Of a DNA stretch of 27,978 bases, positions 8,531 through 15,993 are shown piece by piece (positions within the stretch are counted from its first letter, which is position 1; the number at the start of each line of letters is the position of its first letter). Where the stretch lies: positions 1-27,978 of the forward strand of contig JBDTVG010000056.1 of NCBI GenBank assembly GCA_040007395.1. The letters run 5' to 3'. Position numbers and translations under genes: made by a program. The notes beneath the pieces were generated by a model. It was not told where the DNA came from. It saw only the letters and a list, made by a program, of their open reading frames with translations, and did not search any database. This DNA comes from DATGFK01 sp040007395 (GTDB lineage: Bacteria; Chloroflexota; Anaerolineae; Aggregatilineales; UBA2796).

Positions 8531-8574
8531 GGCAATGAGGCCGAGTAGGTTTGCCTCTACTCGGCCTCATTGCC
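8531..8574. terminator. Perfect 18-bp hairpin between convergent genes
   Basis: Bases 8531-8548 pair without mismatch with 8557-8574 around an 8-base loop. The hairpin begins 6 bases after the SGNH stop codon and lies 60 bases beyond the BMP-protein stop codon. No T tract follows on either strand, so it may act as a transcript 3'-end stabiliser or a non-canonical bidirectional terminator. Confidence 0.65.
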
Positions 8575-8586
8575 GTGTTATGTAGC

Positions 8587-8606
8587 GGGCGAGGAGAGAC
8601 TCGCCC
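8587..8606. repeat. GC-rich inverted repeat
   Basis: GGGCGAG (8587-8593) pairs with CTCGCCC (8600-8606) around a six-base purine loop. It lies between two convergent genes, next to the 18-bp hairpin. It resembles the GGGCGAGG palindrome at 15915-15934 and may belong to the same dispersed family. Confidence 0.5.
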
Positions 8607-8633
8607 ACTAACTTGATCAATCACGCAGTCTGT

Positions 8634-9767
8634 TCACCCCGCTGCGGTTGCTTCCATTGTTGCTTCCATCGTCGCGGCGGGCGCTGGCTCAAAGGCCGAG
8701 TCCACCTTGATCTTGCCGGAGATAATGTCAGCTTTGGTTTGGTCAATCAGTTTTTTGATGTCGTCTGGCGTAGCCTTGTTATAGATGTCATTGACGGCGA
8801 GTCCAACGGCATCCTGTGCCAGGCCTAACGTAACCTGCTTGCCATATTCCAGTTTCCCGGCCTTATCTTGGCTCAGAGCAAAGAACAGAGAATTATCGAC
8901 GTTCTTCTTCATTGAGGTCAAGATCTGCGCGGCGGCTTTGGGATCAGTCGCATTGATGATAGTCGCCTGATCGGAGTCTACACCAATCGCGTACTTGCCT
9001 TTTTCCTTCGCCGCGTCGATCACGCCCAGACCGCTGTTCCCGGCGATACCAAACACGAAATCTGCGCCTTGCTCGTACATTGCCAGCGCAATTTCTTTGG
9101 CTTTGGCGGGGTCAAAGTAGGGACTGTTGCCGCCGATATACTGCTTCAGCATAACGATGCTCGGATCGATGGCCTTTGCGCCCTGCTCATAGCCAACAAT
9201 AAAGTCGTTGATGACCTGAACATCTTCGCCACCGACTGCGCCAATGGTATGTTTGCCAGCCAAGTTGGGCAGTTTTCCATCCTTGATCATGGAAGCCACA
9301 TAGACCCCTGCCAGATACGATCCTTCGTTTTGAGCATAGACGATGCTGTAAACGTTAGTGCATTTACATTTGGTATAGTCCACACCCGTATCGTACATGA
9401 TAAACTTCTTGTCAGGATACATATCAGCGCGGGCGGTCATATAATCCGCCATCGAGAAGGTACCAGCAATCAAAATATCGTAATTCGCGGTGTCCGCCAT
9501 CGCGTCGTTCAGGCCGGATTCCCACCGGCTAGCATCGTCGGTTAACTCAATCGTTTTATACTCGATACCAAGTTCTTGTTTGGCACGCACCAACCCACGT
9601 TCTGCCGAGTCAAAAAACGATTTGTCACCCAGCGTACCGTTAACCACATTGATAATACGCACAGGCTTTTGCGCCTTAGTAGGAACTGCATTTATAAAAA
9701 CACCTGCGGTAGAGGCTACGATGGCAAGCGCGACCAGCACGAACCGTAAACGAAACAACCTTCTCAT
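8634..9767 (-). CDS. BMP/PnrA-family ABC transporter substrate-binding protein
   Basis: A 377-residue exported solute-binding protein of the basic membrane protein (Bmp) family, whose characterised members bind nucleosides such as guanosine or inosine. It starts with a Sec signal peptide (basic MRRLFRLRF, hydrophobic core, likely cleavage after TKA at about residue 32). No lipobox cysteine is present, unlike the usual lipoprotein members. The Bmp fold follows, recognised by LGDKSFFDSAERG, YDILIAGTFSMAD, AQNEGSYLAGVYVA and GADFVFGIAGNSG. The last 15 residues are a low-complexity Ala/Thr/Met/Glu tail. AAGGA (9776-9780 on the complement) lies 8 bases before ATG. No permease or ATPase gene is adjacent, so its transporter must be encoded elsewhere. 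Confidence 0.9.
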   Translation of the reverse strand: MRRLFRLRFVLVALAIVASTAGVFINAVPTKAQKPVRIINVVNGTLGDKSFFDSAERGLVRAKQELGIEYKTIELTDDASRWESGLNDAMADTANYDILIAGTFSMADYMTARADMYPDKKFIMYDTGVDYTKCKCTNVYSIVYAQNEGSYLAGVYVASMIKDGKLPNLAGKHTIGAVGGEDVQVINDFIVGYEQGAKAIDPSIVMLKQYIGGNSPYFDPAKAKEIALAMYEQGADFVFGIAGNSGLGVIDAAKEKGKYAIGVDSDQATIINATDPKAAAQILTSMKKNVDNSLFFALSQDKAGKLEYGKQVTLGLAQDAVGLAVNDIYNKATPDDIKKLIDQTKADIISGKIKVDSAFEPAPAATMEATMEATAAG

Positions 9768-9804
9768 GAAGAAAATCCTTTCATCCGAACTGTTCCTGAC
9801 GCAG

Positions 9805-9832
9805 AGATTACCTTTGTTTCAGTAGGTGTCAA
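9805..9832 (-). promoter_or_regulatory. Putative promoter of the BMP-family gene
   Basis: On the minus strand a perfect -35 TTGACA (complement of 9827-9832) is followed after 16 bases by TAATCT (complement of 9805-9810). The predicted start near 9798 leaves a leader of about 30 bases carrying the Shine-Dalgarno site. Confidence 0.45.
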
Positions 9833-9868
9833 CAGGCTGTATCCCCAAATTCGAGGATAAGGAGAAAT

Positions 9869-9894
9869 ATCCCTTCCCAGATTCGGGAAGGGAT
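9869..9894. repeat. Perfect 10-bp inverted repeat, possible terminator of csoR-copZ
   Basis: ATCCCTTCCC (9869-9878) pairs perfectly with 9885-9894 around a 6-base loop. On the minus strand it is followed by ATTTCTCC, a weak T-rich stretch. It lies 62 bases after the copZ stop and upstream of the BMP promoter. It could end the csoR-copZ transcript, or be one of the CCCCTC/GAGGGG-type dispersed palindromes. Confidence 0.5.
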
Positions 9895-9956
9895 CGAGGG
9901 TGGGGTGAAGTGCTCACATCGTTAATATGAGCGTCAAATCTTTCTGGCTAAACAGT

Positions 9957-10172
9957 TTAGTTGACGAGTTCAGCGGGCGGATACTCGATCTCGACTAGCA
10001 CTTGTTCGATCCCAGCCCACGTTGCCGGATCTTGCCACTGCACCGTCACTTGCTTGGACTGTTCATCGGCTTTGACCGACTGAACGCCCTTGAGTTCGCT
10101 CACTTCGCTTTCGATGGTGTGGACGCAGTGACCGCAGCTAATATTCGGCACGATAAAGGTTTTGGCTTCCAT
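9957..10172 (-). CDS. copZ: Copper chaperone, heavy-metal-associated domain
   Basis: A 71-residue single-domain HMA protein. The metal-binding loop is NISCGHCVHTIE, with C13 and C16 as the Cu(I) ligands. The rest follows the babbabb pattern of Atx1/CopZ proteins (VQSVKADEQSKQVTVQW as the second and third strands). It would bind cytosolic Cu(I) and pass it to an exporter. It lies 18 bases downstream of the CsoR-family repressor with AAGGGA (10181-10186 on the complement) 8 bases before ATG, so the two form an operon. No copper-exporting P1B ATPase is present in the window, so the partner must lie elsewhere. Confidence 0.9.
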   Translation of the reverse strand: MEAKTFIVPNISCGHCVHTIESEVSELKGVQSVKADEQSKQVTVQWQDPATWAGIEQVLVEIEYPPAELVN

Positions 10173-10190
10173 AATGGTTATCCCTTCAAG

Positions 10191-10466
10191 CTAACGATTC
10201 GTGATGGAAAAAACGTCGCTAATTTCGGCAAGGACCCGTTCACGTTCATCGGCATCTTCGCCGCGAATAGCTGTGGTTAAGCAGGTGTGCAGATGGTTGT
10301 CCAGAATCATCTGGCTTACTTTGGCTAGCGCCGCCTGAGTCGCCTGAATCTGTTTGATCACGTCAATGCAATAGCGATCCTCATCGATCATGGTCGCAAT
10401 GCCGTTAACGTGTCCAGCGATACTCTTGAGACGGTTGCCGACAGCCTTTTTATCAAGCGTTTCCAT
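10191..10466 (-). CDS. csoR: CsoR-family copper-sensing transcriptional repressor
   Basis: A small all-helical DNA-binding protein of the CsoR/RcnR (DUF156) family. Counted from ATG at 10466 it has 91 residues and the Cu(I) ligand set C33, H58 and C62. The spacing of 25 and 4 residues matches the C-H-C set known for CsoR. The conserved start NRLKSIAGHVNGI and DRYCIDVIKQIQA are also typical. Longer in-frame starts exist (GTG 10487, ATG 10478). ATG 10466 is preferred because GAGGTG lies 4 bases upstream. The GTG start would also fall inside the operator. Expected role: repress its own operon and release DNA on binding Cu(I). It is followed by copZ. Confidence 0.92.
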   Translation of the reverse strand: METLDKKAVGNRLKSIAGHVNGIATMIDEDRYCIDVIKQIQATQAALAKVSQMILDNHLHTCLTTAIRGEDADERERVLAEISDVFSITNR

Positions 10467-10482
10467 CTTGCACCTCATGTAC

Positions 10483-10502
10483 CCCACCCCCGATGGGGTG
10501 GG
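10483..10502. promoter_or_regulatory. CsoR-type operator
   Basis: CCCACCCC (10483-10490) and GGGGTGGG (10495-10502) form a perfect inverted repeat around CGAT, flanked by TA on both sides. G/C-run pseudopalindromes of this kind are the known targets of copper-sensing CsoR proteins. It lies directly upstream of the csoR start and just downstream of the predicted transcription start, well placed for autorepression. Confidence 0.75.
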
Positions 10503-10513
10503 TATTTGAGGTT

Positions 10514-10542
10514 AGTGTAACATGATGTCCGTTAGCTGTAAA
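10514..10542 (-). promoter_or_regulatory. Promoter of the csoR-copZ operon
   Basis: On the minus strand TTTACA (complement of 10537-10542, 5/6 match to -35) is separated by 17 bases from TACACT (complement of 10514-10519). TGT precedes the latter, giving an extended -10. The predicted start is near 10507, so the CsoR operator would occupy roughly +5 to +24. Confidence 0.65.
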
Positions 10543-10563
10543 GGGATGGCAAGGATGTTGCGA

Positions 10564-10941
10564 TTAGTTATTTTGGGGGGTGAAGCGATAGGCGGAGAGG
10601 TAGTGACCGTCTGGATCTTTCGCCATGAAATAGCGCCCGAATGGCAGATCCATTGGATCGGTGACTAATTCGACATCATTTTCTTTCCAGTGTTTCCATG
10701 TGGCATCAACGTCATCCACTGCAAAGCTCACTTCCACACTGCCGGGGTGTTCTTCATGTTTCGGTGGAAATTGTGCAGTCGCGTTGTCTTGCAATCCGAT
10801 CATCGCGTCGCCAGCACTACGGAGTGTCACAAACGTTGGCCCAGAGTGCGCTTCTACCACAGTTAGCCCCAATACTTTCGTGTAGAAGGTTTTGGCCTTG
10901 TCCAGATCGCGCACGTACAGAATAACAAAATTCAGGTTCAT
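10564..10941 (-). CDS. VOC-family (glyoxalase/bleomycin-resistance-like) protein
   Basis: A 125-residue cytoplasmic protein with the two babbb modules of the vicinal oxygen chelate fold. The first begins NFVILYVRDLDKAKTFYTKVLGL; the second contains GSVEVSFAVDDVDATWKHW and ends with DPDGHYLSAYRF. The terminal strand lacks the glutamate (usually DPDGN followed by a hydrophobic-E pattern) that binds metal in glyoxalase I, so classical lyase activity is doubtful. The gene has AGAGGAG 6-8 bases before ATG. It precedes csoR on the same strand, but csoR has its own promoter. Substrate is unknown. Confidence 0.85.
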   Translation of the reverse strand: MNLNFVILYVRDLDKAKTFYTKVLGLTVVEAHSGPTFVTLRSAGDAMIGLQDNATAQFPPKHEEHPGSVEVSFAVDDVDATWKHWKENDVELVTDPMDLPFGRYFMAKDPDGHYLSAYRFTPQNN

Positions 10942-11078
10942 GTTCTGCTCTCCTCTGCTTTATCTCGCCGCCATTACAAAATCATTGTAAGGCAGCCGAG
11001 TGACAATGTTATGTCAGCAGCGTTTTGCGCTCTGGAAAAATCTTTTTGGAGCAGATTTTCGGGGGTAATGAACCGCAT

Positions 11079-11119
11079 GGCAGACTCCACACTTCAATCC
11101 ATGTAGTGTAGAGTCTGCC
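11079..11119 (-). terminator. Hairpin after the subtilisin-like gene
   Basis: Bases 11079-11093 pair with 11105-11119 over 15 positions with one C/A mismatch and an 11-base loop. It starts 28 bases after the protease stop codon in the direction of transcription. No T tract follows, so rho-independent termination is uncertain. Confidence 0.55.
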
Positions 11120-11146
11120 CAACTTGAAAGTGATTGAGGTGCGCTA

Positions 11147-13678
11147 CTAGCGCCTGAGCGTAACGGCTACCTTATCGCTGGCAGCAAGCGGCTTATCAGC
11201 ATTAGCCAGATCAATGATACCGACGATGTAATAGATTTCGGTTGTGCTTTTCGGGATCTTGGCTAACGCCGAATTTGGAATGAACAGCCCGACATTATCG
11301 AACCCTGTATGATCGGACTTCACGGTAAACGGCAGTGCAGTTCCCAACGTCTTACCAATCGCGTAATTGCTATCGGACGAAGGGATCGGTTTGTTGTTCT
11401 TGTCGATGAAAAAGACCGCCACTGCACCCTTCTTGCCTTTGAAGTTGTCAATCTCAAAAGAGACTGAAACGGATAGCCCTTTTTTGCCCTTTTGCTTGAC
11501 ATTGTATTGGGTATCGACATTGGTAATGGTCGCCGATACACCACTGGTACTGGCGACAGGCGTAGAGTCGGTGGTGCCGGGGTTGTCTACCGTAACACCG
11601 TCGGGCGCGGGCAGCGCCAAGCGGCCTGCTCCGAACTGTGAATCAGCGCCCGTGTCGCCCAAATCTTTAACGTTGGTGGTTAGGAAAGCACGAACTTCTT
11701 CGACCTGCATATCGGGGAACTTCTGGAACACTAAGCCTGCTGCCCCGGCGATCAGTGGTGCAGCGCCCGATGTCCCGGCAAAGCCATCTTCGTGACCGGG
11801 CAGTTTTTCGTCGGTGGGGGCAGTCAGATCTGGTTTGATACGACCATCGAGCGTTGGCCCCTGTGAACTGTAGAATTCCAGATCATCGGCGGTCAACCCG
11901 GTTGCCCCTACCGTCAAGGCACTATTCGAGTCGCCGGGGGTGGTCACACTACGGTCAGGCACCTGCGCCCATTTGGGCAGATCACCGTTGGGGATAAAGA
12001 TGTCAATCGTGTTGTCTTTATCGCCCTTCTCCTTATGGATCACCATGTAGTAGGCCGTTCCCGGTTTGGCATCAAAGCTGGCAATCTGAAAGGGGTAGTC
12101 ATTTTTCTTGCCCTTGCGCGGCTCAGAAGCGGTGACTATCTCATTGCCTTGTTTATCGACGATGGTGAAATCATACTCGCTCTTTTCCTTACCGCCCCAG
12201 TTGCCGTCCCAGTTCATCGCGACGGTAGTGGGTGTCTCATAGCCCGCGAAGGGCAGCGCCAAGACTTTGTCACTGAACTTATGAATACCTTTGCCATTGT
12301 CTTTATATTGAAACATCGTGTGGTCGGTGGCTTCGTTGCCCGCCGCATTAACCCACAGAATACCTGTTTCCTTGACAAACTCATCGACTAAAAGGGCTTC
12401 GCCAAAGGTACCATCGCGGGGGCCAATCGGCGAGCCTACCGAGTAATTGATGACCTGCACTTTGTTCTTGATCAGAAAATCAAGCGCTTCGACGAAGCTG
12501 TCCCGGCTGTCGCCATCGAATTGAGCGATATACAGTTCCGCATCAGGAGCCATGCCATGCACGATCATCGCGCACGCCGTGCCGTGATCCACGTCCTGAC
12601 TATCCATGTCCTCAAGAGGTCGCAAGGAGTGGATGTCGGCAGCGTCAGGAAGCTGCTTTCCCGCAACCTTGAGGATGCTACCGAAGCCCATATCCAGAAT
12701 GCCGATCTTGACTCCTTTGCCCGTAATCCCGGCGGCTTGCCATTTGTCGGCACCAACCGTCTTTGCGCCTGTGGTGGCGAATTTCTGAGCCTGATCAAAG
12801 GACAGCGATTTGATGGACTTGGGGACAGGTGGACGGAAGCCAACGACATGCGCCACATGCCCGATCTTGGCTAAGTAGTCGATCAGTTTGGCGGGAGTCT
12901 GCAACTGGCCTAGCACCTTGATCGGGATGCCGATCTCAAGTTCGTCGGTGTTGACATCGAAGCTATAGACCGAAACCCCCAGCGTCTGAAGATCCTTGCT
13001 GGCAGCATCCTTATTGTCGGCGGTGTCAATCGAGAGGTAGCCGACGACTTCATCTTTATCATTGATCAGCTTGCGATCACGCGCCATCTTCTCGACGGCT
13101 GCCATATCGCCTTTGTCACCGTAGGCGACGAGTAGATCGATATAGCTCAACGGAATGCCCAATTTATCCAGCAGGCCGGATTCTTTGAGGAAAGCCGCTA
13201 CGCCCGTTGTGCCATTTTTGTTGTAGATGTCGATGACCCGCTTGTACAGGTCGCTCAGGTTGATGCCGTCCCACTGCTTATCCTTCAGGCTGTCGATGTA
13301 AGGCTTGAGATCTGGGTACTGGCCTTGAAGGTCGTCGAGGGTGGTAGGCGGATTGATTTTAACGGGAGCACCTACTGCAATCGGCGTACCGTTACTGCCG
13401 ATGGTACCACCGTCAGCAGGGGGTGTCTCTTTGATACCAACTGCCGTCGGTTGGGTCTTCGGGTTCACCGGATCAACCGATATATCAGTCGCGGCGGCAT
13501 CTGCCGCTGCGCTGGTTGGGGCGGCAGTCGCCGCTGTTTCGGTGGTTTGAGTGACTGCTGCCGCCACTGCCGTCGCAGGAGCCGTCGTCGGCACAGCGGT
13601 GGGACTGCTTGGGCTGCCACACGCGGCGAACAGCAGTGCGCCGATCAAGAGCAAGAGAGTAAGCGATAAACGTTTCAT
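11147..13678 (-). CDS. Subtilisin-like (S8) serine protease, lipoprotein
   Basis: A secreted, membrane-tethered protease of 843 residues when started at ATG 13678. The N-terminus is a lipoprotein signal peptide with lipobox LFAAC (lipidated C20). This start is preferred over ATG 13705 because the longer form adds nine polar residues before the signal peptide and no ribosome site precedes it; GGAG lies 12 bases upstream of 13678. An Ala/Thr-rich linker (about 22-65) and an N-terminal domain (about 110-285) precede the S8 domain: D329 (ILDMGFG), H365 (DHGTACA), oxyanion N448 (AAGNE) and S637 (GTSGAAP). About 120 residues rich in beta strands are inserted between N448 and S637. A C-terminal beta domain (about 700-843) may bind substrate or the surface. 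It lies 98 bases downstream of the WD40 gene. Confidence 0.9.
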   Translation of the reverse strand: MKRLSLTLLLLIGALLFAACGSPSSPTAVPTTAPATAVAAAVTQTTETAATAAPTSAAADAAATDISVDPVNPKTQPTAVGIKETPPADGGTIGSNGTPIAVGAPVKINPPTTLDDLQGQYPDLKPYIDSLKDKQWDGINLSDLYKRVIDIYNKNGTTGVAAFLKESGLLDKLGIPLSYIDLLVAYGDKGDMAAVEKMARDRKLINDKDEVVGYLSIDTADNKDAASKDLQTLGVSVYSFDVNTDELEIGIPIKVLGQLQTPAKLIDYLAKIGHVAHVVGFRPPVPKSIKSLSFDQAQKFATTGAKTVGADKWQAAGITGKGVKIGILDMGFGSILKVAGKQLPDAADIHSLRPLEDMDSQDVDHGTACAMIVHGMAPDAELYIAQFDGDSRDSFVEALDFLIKNKVQVINYSVGSPIGPRDGTFGEALLVDEFVKETGILWVNAAGNEATDHTMFQYKDNGKGIHKFSDKVLALPFAGYETPTTVAMNWDGNWGGKEKSEYDFTIVDKQGNEIVTASEPRKGKKNDYPFQIASFDAKPGTAYYMVIHKEKGDKDNTIDIFIPNGDLPKWAQVPDRSVTTPGDSNSALTVGATGLTADDLEFYSSQGPTLDGRIKPDLTAPTDEKLPGHEDGFAGTSGAAPLIAGAAGLVFQKFPDMQVEEVRAFLTTNVKDLGDTGADSQFGAGRLALPAPDGVTVDNPGTTDSTPVASTSGVSATITNVDTQYNVKQKGKKGLSVSVSFEIDNFKGKKGAVAVFFIDKNNKPIPSSDSNYAIGKTLGTALPFTVKSDHTGFDNVGLFIPNSALAKIPKSTTEIYYIVGIIDLANADKPLAASDKVAVTLRR

Positions 13679-13776
13679 TAGCGAAATTTTCTCCGTATAC
13701 ATCATAATAAAACTACGGGTTATCTACGATCATCGGATCGGATTATCCCGATATGAGACTTAGTTAGGATAGCATA

Positions 13777-15882
13777 TTACGGTTTAGTCCAGATCCGCAG
13801 CGTGCCATCCTCGCCGGCACTGGCTAATTTATCGCCTTTCGCGCTCCAACTGATCGCATTAACCGTTGCCAGATGACCGAGAATTGGGCTGAGTTCTGCG
13901 CCGCTGCTATCCCACAGGTGTATTTCAGCGCCAAGCGGACTGGCGAAGCTGTTTTCTGAACGGTTCCACGCCACTCTATTTACCGATTGGGAGGCATCTA
14001 TCGAGCGAATGAGTTTGGCGGTGGCACTGTCCCAAAGCTTCACCGTTTTGTCCTTGCTGACGCTAGCCAATGTTTTGCCATCCGGACTCCAATCAACGCC
14101 GTTGACTGCATCGGTATGTTCGCTAAAGATCTGGATCTGCTTTTGCGCTGCCATATCCCACAACCGGACGGTGCTATCGGCGCTGGCACTGGCAAGCGTT
14201 TTATTATCAGGACTCCATGCCACCGCCAGAATCGAATCGGTGTGACCTTTGAGTTGAGCCACTCGCGCCCTTCGCATCACGTCCCAGACGATCAGTTTGT
14301 TCTCGTCGGGGCGATCAGGATTGCTCTCCCGTGCGCCGATAGCCAATCGTTGACTATCCGAAGCCCACGCCAAACACAGAACCGAACTGCGGGCAACCTT
14401 GATCTCGTGGAGTTGCTTGCCGCTGCCCACGTCCCAGATACGGACGGTCTTATCGGCACTGGCACTAGCAAGCATTGTGCCATCCGGACTCCATGCCAAC
14501 GCGCTGATACTGCGCGTGTGACCCGCTAAGGTTTTGATCTCAGCGCCCGTGGTCGCATTCCAGATGCGGATCAGTTCGGCTTTGCCGCCACTGGCAAGCA
14601 TGGTTCCGTCAGGACTCCACGCCAACCCATTTTCCACGATTGAGAAGCCAGTCAACGCAGCGATCTCTTGATAAGTGGTCAAGTTCCACAGCTTAATTGA
14701 GCCATCACTACTGATGCTGACTAACCGGGTCTGATCTTTATTCCAGCTTGCCGAGGTCACATCGGCTTTGTGTCCGCGTAACAAAGCCAGCGTTTTACCT
14801 TTGCCGATCTCCCACAGTCGGACGGTGCCATCGCCGCTGTAGCTCACCACCTGATTGTCGCTGTACCACTTCGCGCCGAGGATCGCCCGACTGTGCGTGC
14901 CATAGGTGGTCAGTGGTTTGCCGTTCTCGACATCCCAAATGCGTATGACGCGACCTGCGCCGTAAGCCACGACTTTGTTGCCTGCCAGTGTCCAGTCGCG
15001 AAACCAGTTCTTCTGACCTTTCAGAACATACAGCGAAGTGCCTGTCGCCACGTCCCAGACGCGCAAAGTATCATCCAGTGCACTCGTGATTAGCGTTTTG
15101 TCGGCCTGACCCCATGCCATTAATTTAACGGTATCGGTGTGGCCTTTCAAAACAGCCAATTGTTTACCTGTGGCAACCTCCCATAGGGTGATATTCTGAT
15201 CATCCTTGCCGACTGTTGCGACTCGCGTGGCATTGTCACTCAAGGCGAAATGCGCGACATGGTAATCGCCCTCGCCAATCGTCGTCAGCATTTGATCGTT
15301 CGCCAGATCCCACGCGATGAGCATCCCGCCACTATCCAGACTTAATAAGGTGTGTCCAGTTTTATTGAGCACCGCCTGAGTCACACTGCCGCCATGTCCA
15401 ACTAATTTCAGAAGCGGTTGAGGCTTGGCAACATCCCATGTTCGCACGGTTTTATCGGCGCTGGTACTAATCAAAGTTGCGCTATCGGATGTCCACAGAA
15501 TCGAAGTGATTGCGCCTTCGTGTCCTTCCAGCGAAGGTAACGCTGCGCCGCTTGTGCCGTCCCACACATGGATCATTTTGTCCGCACCCGCCGCTGCAAT
15601 CCGTGTGCCATCGGGACTCCATAACGCGGAGCCGAGTTTGCCTGTGTAACCTTGCAGTTCAACCAGTGCTTTCAGGTTGTCGTCATACAGCGTAATGCCC
15701 AGATTGGTTTGCAGCAGCAGCGTTTTTCCATCCGGTCGCCACAGCGCTACCGGATCAATGCCCCTGCCGATACGCAAGACTTCGCGATACGAGGCAGCCG
15801 CCACGCCAGCCGCGTTCGTTTGGACAGGCATCAGACCGACAATCAATATTGTTAAAATGATGAAGATGCGCTGGATTTTGAT
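13777..15882 (-). CDS. Exported WD40 beta-propeller protein, about 16 repeats
   Basis: A scaffold or binding protein made almost wholly of WD40 repeats. About 16 can be counted by their terminal strands (for example IHVWD, VRTWD, LRVWD, VRIWD, LRIWT), enough for two propellers. The start is unusual. The longest canonical start (15990) would place the intergenic palindrome at 15953-15978 in the coding region and add 36 non-signal-like residues. AAGGAGG (15889-15895 on the complement) is followed after 6 bases by ATC at 15882-15880. Translation from there gives a classic Sec signal peptide (KIQRIFIIL... with cleavage after TNA, residue 24) and a 701-residue protein. ATC initiation is inferred; a base error for ATG or a GTG start further upstream are alternatives. 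It lies between the FHA-ABC exporter and the S8 protease. Confidence 0.85.
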   Translation of the reverse strand: MKIQRIFIILTILIVGLMPVQTNAAGVAAASYREVLRIGRGIDPVALWRPDGKTLLLQTNLGITLYDDNLKALVELQGYTGKLGSALWSPDGTRIAAAGADKMIHVWDGTSGAALPSLEGHEGAITSILWTSDSATLISTSADKTVRTWDVAKPQPLLKLVGHGGSVTQAVLNKTGHTLLSLDSGGMLIAWDLANDQMLTTIGEGDYHVAHFALSDNATRVATVGKDDQNITLWEVATGKQLAVLKGHTDTVKLMAWGQADKTLITSALDDTLRVWDVATGTSLYVLKGQKNWFRDWTLAGNKVVAYGAGRVIRIWDVENGKPLTTYGTHSRAILGAKWYSDNQVVSYSGDGTVRLWEIGKGKTLALLRGHKADVTSASWNKDQTRLVSISSDGSIKLWNLTTYQEIAALTGFSIVENGLAWSPDGTMLASGGKAELIRIWNATTGAEIKTLAGHTRSISALAWSPDGTMLASASADKTVRIWDVGSGKQLHEIKVARSSVLCLAWASDSQRLAIGARESNPDRPDENKLIVWDVMRRARVAQLKGHTDSILAVAWSPDNKTLASASADSTVRLWDMAAQKQIQIFSEHTDAVNGVDWSPDGKTLASVSKDKTVKLWDSATAKLIRSIDASQSVNRVAWNRSENSFASPLGAEIHLWDSSGAELSPILGHLATVNAISWSAKGDKLASAGEDGTLRIWTKP

Positions 15883-15888
15883 GGCAAG

Positions 15889-15895
15889 CCTCCTT
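15889..15895 (-). promoter_or_regulatory. Shine-Dalgarno site that points to an ATC start
   Basis: The minus strand reads AAGGAGG, the strongest ribosome-binding site in the window. It is followed after 6 bases by ATC (complement of 15880-15882), in frame with the WD40 protein. No ATG, GTG or TTG in that frame is at a suitable distance. Confidence 0.6.
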
Positions 15896-15914
15896 CTAAT
15901 TTGGTCATTCCAGC

Positions 15915-15934
15915 GGGCGAGGCAGGCCACGCCC
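15915..15934. repeat. GC-rich palindrome
   Basis: GGGCGAGG (15915-15922) pairs with CCACGCCC (15927-15934) with one A/A mismatch around AGG C. It is similar to the inverted repeat at 8587-8606 and lies beside a second palindrome (15953-15978). Confidence 0.45.
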
Positions 15935-15952
15935 GGCACCGCACCGTGTTTT

Positions 15953-15978
15953 GTAGGGGTCGGGCCTGCCGACCCTAC
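15953..15978. repeat. GTAGGG-TCGG palindrome between the exporter and WD40 genes
   Basis: GTAGGGGTCGG and CCGACCCTAC pair over ten bases with one bulged G around GCCTG. It begins 15 bases after the exporter stop codon. Its core matches the terminator stem at 2676-2697. This suggests a dispersed palindromic element that can double as a transcript end. Confidence 0.55.
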
Positions 15979-15993
15979 ATGTGAGGACACCGC

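Noticed and set aside
9912..9932. GCTCACAT/ATATGAGC imperfect inverted repeat upstream of the BMP gene
   Set aside because: It is an isolated short repeat with one mismatch, not positioned over the predicted promoter. No riboswitch fold for purines or other ligands could be recognised around it.
13703..13705. Upstream ATG as start of the S8 protease
   Set aside because: It adds nine polar residues ahead of a good lipoprotein signal peptide and has no Shine-Dalgarno site. The GGAG lies between the two candidate starts.
13987..14529. 180-codon open frame antisense to the WD40 gene
   Set aside because: It has internal near-repeats that mirror the WD40 repeats on the other strand, which explains why it stays open.
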